Shown: positions 49,599-58,820 of the stretch, piece by piece
How positions within the stretch are numbered: the stretch's first letter is position 1
Layout: each line of letters opens with the position of its first letter
Assembly: GCA_020631735.1 (NCBI GenBank)
Contig: CM036215.1
Coordinates: 18,431,410-18,495,409, forward strand
Reading direction: 5' to 3'
Length of the DNA stretch: 64,000 bases
Source of the DNA: Saccharum officinarum
Lineage: Eukaryota; Streptophyta; Magnoliopsida; Poales; Poaceae
Made by a program: the position numbers and the translations under genes
Notes under the pieces: generated by a model
What the model was told of the DNA's origin: nothing
Seen by the model: the letters and a program-made list of their open reading frames with translations, nothing else
Databases searched by the model: none

Positions 49599-51480
49599 TG
49601 TGTAATAAAGTGCCTTATATATATTAATGGAGTCTTGCTATTATTATTACCTACTCGCTATTTCTTTGGATATGTGTGTCTCCACATGTTGTGCATAAAA
49701 GGTATACAAGAAAATAAGTGTGGCAGAGACATACCGCAACAACGAAACAGATCCGATTGCAAAAATCATGAAATTCGGGAAGTAATCGACTAAGAACCAC
49801 TCTCGCCAAAGTTGGACCCGAACGGGCTCCAAAGCAGGCCACCCAGCCTCCTATATGGGCCGACCAGCCTACCACAGTGCTCCCTTGCCTCGGGCTTTGT
49901 CCACAGTCAGGTTTGAGCCCAATACACTCTATTTTCATATGTTTCGCTTTCTGTTTCAAAAACCGAATTGAAAATTCTTTGATAAACAACTTTAAAACCT
50001 GAGGAAAGATTATTTCAGTTATGACTTGTCAGGTACCAGCAAAACAGGGTACCCATTTTCACCGCAAAACCACCCACCAAGACAAATATTACTGCCCACG
50101 GCCTATCATAGCCGGCCCAGGCCTTACTCCACTCAAAACCAAAGCCAAAGGACAAGCGCCCGATCCCCCCCGGTGCTCCTTCGCTCCGTCTGACCCCTCT
50201 CCATCTCATCCGACCCTTATGACATCATCTAGGTGCCCGAGCCCTATGACGTTGTTGGTATTTTTAATACACACAGATAAATCCGCAAGCGCACGGATAC
50301 CATTGTAGCTTTCACCTAGAGGGTTTTAAATATCGTATCCATAGGGAAACGTGTGTGGATCGCCAAACAACTAGTTTATCCAAGGGTAGCAATCAAGGTT
50401 TAAGATATGATGGGTAGAGAGGATTCTTATGGTAATGATCCTATGCAATACAAGGTTATAATTCAAATGTCCTTCTAATGTTCACTTCGGGATGCCGCTA
50501 AACGGGAAAGCACCACTAAGGATAACTCTACCGACACGACTATGGTCCTACTAATTTAAGAACCTACTCAATTCAGCGTGGACGGGGCTGTCACCTCTCG
50601 TAACTACCACACAACCAGAGAACAGGATGCAAACATAGGTAACTAACAGCCTAAGCACCACATTTATGCTAACAATTACTACTCTAATTTAGAGCACAAA
50701 CAAGAACTAGAGTAATCATAAGAACTGTGAACCAATGAACAAAAGAGTAAGCTAAATGCTTGAATAAAGATCAATTACCAGAAGTATTCCGGATGCAGAC
50801 TCAGAGAAGCCTGAATCCGTCAAAGTATAAGACGGAGAGGGAGCACCGACATGCCGGCACCACCTCCAACTCTTCCCTCGCTCTCTATCTCTCTATTTTG
50901 CTAAGACTAGATCCTAATGAGGACTAATCTTCTCTTGATGGCTAGCTATGGAGAGGAGATCCATTCGAGGGACCCCTCTCAGCTGATCCCAACTGGAGAA
51001 AATGAATTTGGGTTTAAGGGATGCCTCCTCCAGGGGCCAGGGGCCTTGCTTATATAGCCCTCTAGGAAGCACCACAACCGTCAGATCAAACCGACCTCGA
51101 TCAACGACTTTTTATTAATCCTCACAGGCAGTGGAGGCAGGATCCACGAGATCGCTCCTGATTGGCTCTGCAGCCCAGGCGCCCGCCCCTACCCCTTGGG
51201 CGGCCGCCCGGCTTCCAGGCCCGTTTCGCCTCTGGTTTGTTTCCAGAGTCTTCTCGTACCTTCTAGATTCCAGAAAAGTTGTTCATGCTCCTTGGTTCTT
51301 TTCAGCTGACACCCTGTAGAAATAGACATTCAACAAAACTCATGAAATTCTGCCAGTAAATCCCCTATGTGTAAGTGGTAATTATGTTTAGGCCCTTTTT
51401 CATGTTTCATTGATGGTTAAAATTGACACTTATCTACCGTCAACAAACTCCCCCAACCTTACCCTTTGCTCGTCCCCCAG
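49599..51480. repeat. 1.9-kb direct repeat, left copy
   Basis: 1882 bp, repeated almost exactly at 55054-56971. It consists of about 650 bp continuing the gypsy 3' region, then a minus-strand gypsy LTR (50253-51445), then a reversed polypurine tract (AACTCCCCCAACCTT, 51446-51460) and 20 bp of internal sequence. The only net length difference from the right copy is a 36-bp segment missing after GTTGTTCATGC (about 51290). Confidence 0.92.
50253..51445 (-). mobile_element. Gypsy 3' LTR in opposite orientation, left copy
   Basis: Starts TGTTGGTATTTTTAATAC and ends CTACCGTCAACA; the polypurine tract lies at its right side, so on the minus strand this is a 3' LTR with only about 35 bp of internal DNA left. 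The left flank is GACGT. Confidence 0.85.
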
Positions 51481-53380
51481 CAAACACCACCTGTCACTTC
51501 GAATGTTTGGACAGTAATTTAAAGTATTAAACATTGACTATTTCTAAAACTAATTTGACAACTGCTAGGAAAATGCGCGAGTAGAAAAACAAACACCCCC
51601 GTCCCATTAAAATTTAAATACGGCCTGTTAAAGATATCTAGGCGTTGTAAGCCCAACAGAACAAACCATCATATGTAGCTAGTTATTTTGTTAATTTTTA
51701 TTGTGTCCAGCCTAATCTTAGATAAAATACTTTTTATGGCCCAAAATACATTTAACGTATAAATAATTAATCCCACATCGAAATTGAACAGGAGATTAAA
51801 CTAGTTAAAATGTGACTATTGTGTGTACACGTTGTAAGATAAAAATAATAGATAACGAGCCATTCATTGTCCAATAAGCTTTTTGTAGCTTTTGAACCTA
51901 AAGTGAGAATGAGAGACCGGCACGGAGTGGTGGAATGAGAAGGAAGGGGGTGACAGTGAGTGATAGTGTGTGGTTAGGAGTGAGTGACGGACGAAAGAAA
52001 CACTTTTCGCTTTAATAGTATACTAGCAAATGCATCACATCTGCTTTAGGATTTTCTTGGGAGCATACTCTATATACCATTATTGGATATACATTATTCC
52101 AACATATATTATTGGATATGTATTACTCTAATTTGAATGAGGATGGATAATGAGTTCATACTGCGACGGGTTATATCATAATCTGCACATTCAAAAGTAC
52201 AACTTTATACCATCGTTAGACACGTACTATTTTAAAGGGAAAAAACGGCCTCCCACTTTAATGCACACTTCAACTCGTATATAAACACATGTACGTGGAT
52301 CACGTAGAGGACTCATATATATATATAAGCACATAATTATGAGTTTAGGTTGCGAACAGGATCATAAATCAATTAGGACTCCTTTTATTTATAATAAAAT
52401 CGGCCAACTCTAACACGGCTACTCCTAAGAACACTGCCTCATATGCACTGATCTTGAGTGGACTTTAACCATTTGAAGCTACTCCTTGTAACGGAGAAAA
52501 CATTTATTTATTTGCTTAACACACATAACGGAATCTCGACAAGCTAGTCCTGTTTTTTCTTCTTGCTCGCGTGCCATGCATACTGCCATTGCGTGGGCTG
52601 CCCTTGCGTACGTGTACACACAGCTGACGACGCACACCGCCCCAGAGCCCCAACACGACACACACACGCCTCTGGCTGCGCCCGCAAGGTTTAATCCTGG
52701 ACCAAGGACCTTCAAGAAGCTGGCCCAGATCCCCTCTGCTCCCTAGCGGCGGCCGCACACCTCAGATCTCTCCCAAGCCTCGGGCCTCGGCACCCTCCTC
52801 CTATCCGCGGCTGAAAACCGGCCCGCCGCCGCTACGCATGCCTGTTTCTGCGCACTTCCTTCTCTTTCCCGTCCTTCCCGTGCTCGTGATTAGGTGATCT
52901 CTTTCACTCCCTCTATTTCCCATGTTCATGATGATGTGCCCAGCCTGACCGGTCGGCTTGATGTGCGACTCGGCAAAACCTTCCTGCAGGGTGGGCGGCC
53001 GCTGTAGGGAGGCTGGCCGGCCCTCGTCGTCGGGGCCCGTGTCGTACAACACCAGCGACCATGGAAGTGGATGGATCCTGTTCCACCTCCAGCGACGAGC
53101 GGGTGCCTTCGATGGCGCCGAGGCCGCGAAGCACCCAGCCCTGGCCGTCGTGGCCTGCGGGGCTAATCGCGGACGCCGGGAGAAGCACTTGAACGACCTC
53201 GACGGCGTAGAGAGTGAGGGGCTGAGCGCTGGAGATGGGAGACGAGGATCGTGGGTTGTTTAGGGAAAATGTCAAGGACTTTAATGACAAAATCTTTGTG
53301 AGGATAGCATATGACTTTGTGGACTGCGGGTTGAGTTCTATAAAATAGAGGGGTTTTATGCAAAATAGGCTAGATGTTAG
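51481..53380. other. Low-repeat, possibly genic sequence of unknown content
   Basis: 51481-52480 is AT-rich and featureless apart from short AT tracts. 52500-53280 is GC-rich and exon-like, with overlapping open frames on both strands (minus 53461-52913, 182 codons; plus 52958-53263, 101 codons). Neither shows a recognisable domain or splice context, so no gene is called. It may be a fragment of the gene neighbourhood that includes 54116-55047. Confidence 0.4.
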
Positions 53381-53624
53381 GGGTGTGTTCACTTCGCGAA
53401 AAGTAGGTGAAAAGTTATTGTAGCATCTTTCATTCTTATTTGGCAAAATTTGTTCAATCATGGACTAACTAGGCTCAAAAGATTCGTCCCGACATTTACA
53501 GACAAACTATGCAATTAGTTATCTTTTTTACCTACATTTAATGCTCCATGCATGCGTCTAAAGATTTGATGTGATGAGTGGAAGAGGAAATATTTTGGGT
53601 TGGGATGGGGAAGTGAACAAGGCC
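53381..53624. mobile_element. MITE related to 13845-14087
   Basis: Begins GGGTGTGTTCACTTCGCG and ends GGGGAAGTGAACAAGGCC, an inverted pair (GTTCACTT/AAGTGAAC). TAG occurs on both sides (53378-53380, 53625-53627). The interior shares CATGGACTAACTAGGCTCAA and CATGCATGCGTCTAAAG with the element at 13845. Confidence 0.82.
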
Positions 53625-53660
53625 TAGGATACAACTCGCCTAATTCATGACTTCTCTTCT

Positions 53661-53912
53661 GATACACCTACATCTCTCCTGTCGTGACTTTTCTTCCGAT
53701 ACACCTATATATATCTCTCATGTTTTGTCTCACGCTGTGATTCCCGACTGCTCGTTGGATATTGGATACGCCTCGATCTCCTATTTCGTCTAATCATTGG
53801 ATACGTTTCGTCTCACGCTGTGATTCTCGACTCCTCATTGGATACGTCTCTACTATTTCCTACTCCTCATTCGATACGCCTCAATGCACACAACTTCTTA
53901 TTGGATACGCCT
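53661..53912 (+). repeat. Seven GATAC(A/G)(C/T)(C/T)T repeats upstream of the I29 gene
   Basis: GATAC-type units start at 53661, 53698, 53765, 53800, 53841, 53873 and 53904. Most of them are preceded by CTCATTG or TTATTG and followed by a CT-rich stretch; GTCTCACGCTGTGATTC also occurs twice (about 53728 and 53811). They lie 200-450 bp upstream of the ATG, in the expected promoter. Confidence 0.7.
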
Positions 53913-53973
53913 GGAACATACTGGACTCTCTTTTTATCTTATATACAATGGTCTTTATTTTCTCGTGTGACTG

Positions 53974-53977
<4 letters not shown>

Positions 53978-54030
<53 letters not shown>
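53978..54030. repeat. Compound (CT)n(TA)n microsatellite in the 5' leader
   Basis: About eight CT units run into about 20 TA units, ending ATATTGGAGG. Likely length-polymorphic; it lies in the probable promoter or 5' UTR of the following gene. Confidence 0.95.
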
Positions 54031-54033
<3 letters not shown>

Positions 54034-54115
54034 GGCTAGGGTTTGCTTGTATTTCTGGGATCGATCGATTCGTTGCCAAGAAAAACTGAGAAAAATTCGT
54101 CGACGTCGGTCAATC

Positions 54116-55047
54116 ATGACATTGTATTCGGAATTGGCGCAGATTTCCCGCGACGCATGGGCCGCGCGAGCCTCTGCCCGCTTCGCGGCGGCCACGGCAT
54201 CTCGCGCCGCGCGATCCTCCGCCCGCTCGGCATCGGCGACCGCATCCCGCTCGGCGCGCTCGGCCGCGTCTCGTTCCGCCGCCCGCTGGGCGGCCGCCGC
54301 ATCCCACGCCGCGCGCTCGGCGGCCGCCGCCGCGGCTGAGGCCGCCCGCGGAGCCTTGTCCATCAGACTCACCGAGTTTCCTGAGGAGGAAGAGCGGCTA
54401 CGACGCATCCGAACCGGCACCGTGCCAACACGTAAGCCAATACCGTCCCTACCCGTCGCCTTCCCGTTCCGTCTTTCTCCCCTCCCCCCATCCCCCTTCT
54501 TGTGATACTACTAGTACCTAATCCATCCGTAGTTTCGTTTCTATAAATACGGTCCTTCTTTATGTTTCGATAAACAAACCAATTTGAAAGCAATTCATTC
54601 GTTGTGCCTTGTGCTTGACAGATCAATCTCACTCACCAATGTTGTTCTTAATTATTGTGGGAGGCAGGTGATAAACTTGAGCCAGGATATGATGTAACAG
54701 AGAAGGACTTTGAGTCCGACGAGGCCGTATGGGCCTTGTATGAGCAGTGGTGCAAGCTCTACAACAAGGAGCGCGACCGCTCTGAGATGGCTCGCCGGTT
54801 CAGCAGGTTCAAGAGCTCCGCAGGGTCTGTACTCTCCTACAACAGAGCTTTCAATGGAGAAAACTACACAGGTTTATGTGAATTCGCCGATGGGATGGAT
54901 GCCAAAGAGGTGGCCGAGTATAAGCGCAAGGCAGCACTTCGTCCTGGAGGTCCTGATCCTACTGAGCTTCTCTACATACACGGCATGGCAATCGACTCCC
55001 CAGATCAATCCCCAGCACATGGATCATCACCTTCCATCCTTCAATAA
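54116..55047 (+). CDS. Cathepsin-propeptide inhibitor (I29) domain protein without protease domain, two exons
   Basis: Exon 1 54116-54431 and exon 2 54668-55047 (TAA) join across a GT..AG intron of 236 bp, preserving frame, for 231 residues. Residues 15-80 are a low-complexity Ala/Ser/Arg region with recurrent SARSA / ASRSA units. Residues 127-190 match the inhibitor I29 fold: W..LYEQWCKLYN, then the ERFNIN series E145-x3-R149-x3-F153-x2-S156-x3-V160-x3-N164 (Ser for Asn, Val for Ile), then GLCEFAD (174-180), the GNFD motif with Cys for Asn. No catalytic Cys/His/Asn domain follows; the stop comes 50 residues later. Family knowledge: free I29 domains inhibit papain-like cysteine proteases. There is no signal peptide. 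The reading frame and splice sites are intact although the gene sits between the LTRs of element D and ends 6 bp before a 1.9-kb repeat. An origin as a duplicated or transduced copy is possible. Confidence 0.72.
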
Positions 55048-55053
55048 AGTGCC

Positions 55054-56971
55054 TGTGTAATAAAGTGCCTTATATATATTAATGGAGTCTTGCTATTATT
55101 ATTACCTACTCGCTATTTCTTTGGATATGTGTGTCTCCACATGTTGTGCATAAAAGGTATACAAGAAAATAAGTGTGGCAGAGATATACCGCAACAACGA
55201 AACAGATCCGATTGCAAAAATCATGAAATTCAGGAAGTAATCGACTAAGAACCACTCTCGCCAAAGTTGGACCCGAACGGGCTCCAGAGCAGGCCACCCA
55301 GCCTCCTATATGGGCCGACCAGCCTACCACAGTGCTCCCTTGCCTCGGGCTTTGTCCACAGTCAGGTTTGAGCCCAATACACTCTATTTTCATATGTTTC
55401 GCTTTCTGTTTCAAAAACCGAATTGAAAATTCTTTGATAAACAACTTTAAAACCTGAGGAAAGATTATTTCAGTTATGACTTGTCAGGTACCAGCAAAAC
55501 AGGGTACCCATTTTCACTGCAAAACCACCCACCAAGACAAATATTACTGCCCACGGCCTATCATAGCCGGCCCAGGCCTTACTCCACTCAAAACCAAAGC
55601 CAAAGGACAAGCGCCCGAGCCCCCCGGTGCTCCTTTGCTCCGTCTGACACCTCTCCATCTCATCCGACCCTTGTGACATCATCTAGGTGCCCGAGCCCTA
55701 TGACGTTGTTGGTATTTTTAATACACACAGATAAATCCGCAAGCGCACGGATACCATTGTAGCTTTCACCTAGAGGGTTTTAAATATCGTATCCATAGGG
55801 AAACGTGTGTGGATCGCCAAACAACTAGTTTATCCAAGGGTAGCAATCAAGGTTTAAGATATGATGGGTAGAGAGGATTCTTATGGTAATGATCCTATGC
55901 AATGCAAGGTTATGATTCAAATGTCCTTCTAATGTTCACTTCGGGATGCCGCTAGACGGGAAAGCACCACTAAGGATAACTCTACCGACGCGACTATGGT
56001 CCTACTAATTTAAGAACCTACTCAATTCAGTGTGGACGGGGCTGTCACCTCTCGTAACTACCACACAACCAGAGAATAGGACGCAAACATAGGTAACTAA
56101 CAGCCTAAGCACCACATTTATGCTAACAATTACTACTCTAATTTATAGCACAAACAAGAACTAGAGTAATCATAAGAACTGTGAACCAATGAACAAAAGA
56201 GTAAGCTAAATGCTTGAATAAAGATCAATTACCAGAAGTATTCCGGATGCAGACTCAGAGAAGCCTGAATCCGTCAAAGTATAAGACGGAGAGGGAGCAC
56301 CGACTTGCCGGCACCACCTCCAACTCTTCCCTCACTCTATATCTCTCTATTTTGCTAAGACTAGATCCTAATGAGGACTAATCTTCTCTTGATGGCTAGC
56401 TATGGAGAGGAGATCCATTCGAGGGACCCCTCTCAGCTGATCCCAACTGGAGAAAATGAATTTGGGTTTAAGGGATGCCTCCTCCAGGGGCCAGGGGCCT
56501 TGCTTATATAGCCCTCTAGGAAGCACCACAACCGTCAGATCAAACCGACCTCGATCAACGACTTTTTATTAATCCTCAAAGGCAGTGGAGGCAGGATCCA
56601 CGAGATCGCTCCTGATTGGCTCTGCAGCCCAGGCGCCCGCCCCTACCCCTTGGGCGGCCGCCCGGCTTCCAGGCCCGTTTCGCCTCTGGTTTGTTTCCAG
56701 AGTCTTCTCGTACCTTCTAGAATCCAGAAAAGTTGTTCATGCCCCTTTTGTCTCTATGTAAACCTAACATGTGGGCCTTCCTTGGTTCTTTTCAGCTGAC
56801 ACCCTGTATAAATAGACATTCACCAAAACTCATGGAATTCTGCCAGTAAACCCCCTATGTGTAAGTGGTAATTATGTTTAGGCCCTTTTTCATGTGTTCA
56901 TTGATGGTTAAAATTGACACTTATCTACCGTCAACAAACTCCCCCAACCTTACCCTTTGCTCGTCCCCCAG
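55054..56971. repeat. 1.9-kb direct repeat, right copy
   Basis: 1918 bp, matching 49599-51480 with only scattered substitutions and one extra 36-bp segment (GTCTCTATGTAAACCTAACA.., at about 56749). It includes a minus-strand gypsy LTR at 55707-56936 with the reversed polypurine tract after it. At the left junction the word AATAAAGTGCC occurs twice in 27 bp (55043 and 55059), once from the I29 gene end and once from the repeat. Confidence 0.92.
55707..56936 (-). mobile_element. Gypsy 3' LTR in opposite orientation, right copy
   Basis: Starts TGTTGGTATTTTTAATAC and ends CTACCGTCAACA, 1230 bp, flanked on the left by GACGT as in the left copy. The flank sequence left of it is the same in both copies, so the duplication happened after the LTR inserted. 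Confidence 0.85.
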
Positions 56972-57039
56972 TAATTATGTTTAGGCTCCTTGCGGAAGTT
57001 GACAGGCTGGCCGAAGATGACATTGAGCCGGATGTGCTC

Positions 57040-57332
57040 GATGGCTCGGGGCTTGTCTTCTTGCTCCCGGGCCTTGGCTAGCATTGCAAGCCGGGCAGGA
57101 GCCAAGGCCCGAGCTCAGGCGTGTCGTCGATCAGGAGCGTGAGGCCTGGGCAAGCCCACAAGCCCTGTGCGGGGGCTGCGCCATGCCTAGGCTCGGTCAG
57201 GTTTCTTGGTCAGAGAGTGTGCGCAAGTGTACCCGATGGGTATAGCCTCCGAGCCACCAGGCGATCCTGGAGGGGTCGGTCAGGAACCATTGATCCCGAG
57301 GCTTAACATACCCATATGTTAGGATCTCGTCA
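57040..57332 (-). mobile_element. Partial LTR of element D (right copy)
   Basis: Colinear with 41917-42224: CTTGTCTTCTT, GGGCCTTGGCT, CCGGGCAGGAGCCAAGGCCC, ATGCCTAGGCTCGGT and TACCCATATGTTAGGATCTC in order. It lacks 17 bp present on the left (GGGGGATCCCTTAAGTT region) and is truncated on its left side at about 57040. Confidence 0.8.
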
Positions 57333-57782
57333 ATCCCATTCTTCCGTGTGGATACAGTTGTACACCTCTGTAGAGTTAGAAAGCCTAAAGTCCCTTGGGA
57401 TGGAACCCTTTGGTTGTTCTTACATTCTATACCTATGGTAGTGTTAATGATGAAACTTGATGATGATATGATTTATAAATGTTGATCACTTTACTTCCAT
57501 CATGAAACTTGTTGCTAAGTAATTTAATTATGAATCATGAGCATGCCATTTAATAAACTCCATGCTTTTATGCAAATGTACAAATGATTATTTCCTTTTG
57601 CATCCACCAAATATTTATATGTTGGAATTAAGTCCTGCGAGTATGCAATATACTCACGGTGCTGCCGCTAAGTTGCTTTGCAGGTATAGGACATTGGCGG
57701 CCATCAAACCCCGTCATTGGTGGCAAAGTGGGTCAAATGACAGGAGCCATCCAAGCTATAGTGGTGACACCCATGGGCAAGG

Positions 57783-58196
57783 TGTAACAGCCCAAAAATG
57801 GGCCAAGTGGGCTCAATTCGCAGATGGGCCGTGCGACTGTAGCTTGGGCAGTGGGACGGGGGGCTGCAGATGGGTTACTGTACAGCTAGAGTCTAGGCAT
57901 TGTAGCGGCCTGGTACTGTAGCAACATGTTGCTGGTTAGCGAATTGAGCCGGGCCGAATTTAGAGTACTGTAGCACCAGTTACTGTAGAATCGCGAAACA
58001 TTGTACAACTAGAAGTTTAGTACTGAATCCTGAGGTCATTCAACTGGCTTAAATATCAGGGCCAGGGACGCATAGTAACATTCGGTTAACCGTTTTGAGC
58101 GAAGTGAGGACGAAAGCTCAAGCGGGTTGCTACGCAGGTGGGACCACTTCTCGGCAGAGTGGGCCTGGGCCGTGTATGCCGGGACTAGATGTTACA
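57783..58196. mobile_element. 414-bp solo LTR (small non-autonomous element)
   Basis: Starts TGTAACAGCCCAAAAATGG and ends GACTAGATGTTACA, giving TGTAAC..GTTACA inverted ends. Perfect 5-bp target duplication CAAGG at 57778-57782 and 58197-58201. It sits inside the LARD 3' LTR, whose sequence is continuous across it. Repeated GTACTGTAGCA words (57910, 57964 and nearby) mark its interior. No coding sequence. Confidence 0.9.
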
Positions 58197-58541
58197 CAAG
58201 GCGACCACCAGTTACTAGTTAAATAATTGATGCGTAACATAGATATGTTATGGTAAGAGAGTCGTTTGGTTCTCACTACATTTAAGTCCTATGTTGTATA
58301 ATTAATTCATAATATTAAATGAGACTTGTAATATATGTTTTCCACTGAGTTATGTACTTCAATGATGAGATGTAATCTTGATTTGTGGAGGCTATCATGG
58401 TATGATACTCAACCAGGGTCCAGGTAGTGGAGATATGTTGCATCTCCAAGGGAGTCACTGGTGTTGGTTTGCATAAATTGAGTTAGTCAAGTAGATGACA
58501 CTTGGTTTAGGTAAATTAACACAGCGGGTCCCCACAGTTTG

Positions 58542-58820
58542 GTTTGGGTTCATGCCCTTTTTCTCCATATGACTGTGCCCTGACTTGCTTGGTTTGTGGG
58601 CCTTCTCCTCTTGGGCTCATGTGGGGTGATGTTATGCCTTGTCCTATTGCGCATTTGCATGTATTTTCCTTGTTATTCCGACATGTCCTCCTGTGAATGA
58701 TGAATCACCAAATCTCGTGGAATTGGTTAGGTGTAAGCCCTAATTCTAAGTTTATTGTTCATATGAGTTCATTTTATGTGTTATTTTGAAGTTAAAAATA
58801 GGAGTTAAGGACCGCCAACA
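58542..58820 (-). mobile_element. Gypsy 5' LTR (minus strand), second part
   Basis: Resumes the LTR that stops at 25324 and ends AAGGACCGCCAACA. Contains GTTAAAAATAGGAGTTAAGG next to the terminus, as relatives at 51417 and 56910 contain GGTTAAAATTGACACTTATC at the same place. Confidence 0.7.

Larger units (their letters stand above)
41085..57332 (-). mobile_element. 16.2-kb LTR retrotransposon remnant (element D) inserted in the LARD 3' LTR
   Basis: The left LTR is 41085-42224: in minus orientation it starts TGATGAGATCCTAACATATG and ends CTTGCGATA (terminal CA decayed to TA). A second, partial copy of the same LTR ends the insertion at the right, about 57040-57332 (minus start TGACGAGATCC). 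The flanks GTCCC (41080-41084) and ATCCC (57333-57337) fit a 5-bp target duplication with one change. 42225-42784 is internal sequence next to a purine-rich minus-strand tract (AGGGCCCAAGGGCTCT). Everything else between the LTRs is later insertion or foreign sequence. No gag or pol of element D itself is recognised. Confidence 0.7.
25325..58536 (+). mobile_element. Large non-coding LTR retrotransposon (LARD-like), copy B/C: complete but heavily interrupted
   Basis: Parts: 5' LTR 25325-28538 plus 35712-35851; internal 35852-38628; 3' LTR 38629-41084 plus 57338-57782 plus 58202-58536. Target duplication GTTTG lies on both sides (25320-25324, 58537-58541). The first bases of the 5' LTR have decayed (GCTAACGAC for TGTAACGAC); the 3' LTR starts TGTAACGACCCAAAAATC. 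Both LTRs end CCCCACA. The 3' LTR lacks about 170 bp near 40724 that the 5' LTR retains. With the insertions removed, the element is about 9.4 kb. Confidence 0.85.

Noticed and set aside
49651..49989. 112-codon minus-strand ORF, duplicated at 55106-55444
   Set aside because: The two copies are identical only because the whole 1.9-kb block is duplicated; no domain and no start context.
52913..53461. 182-codon minus-strand ORF
   Set aside because: Not called as a gene: it runs into the MITE at 53381, shows no recognisable domain, and an overlapping plus-strand frame is equally open.
54000..54032. TATATATA tract as the TATA box of the I29 gene
   Set aside because: It is part of a long microsatellite; any TATA function cannot be separated from simple repeat sequence.
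49599..56971. The 1.9-kb repeats as the LTR pair of a single retrotransposon enclosing the I29 gene
   Set aside because: The shared block ends in CCCCCAG rather than CA, contains a complete smaller LTR with its polypurine tract, and has no PBS after the left copy; a segmental duplication fits better.
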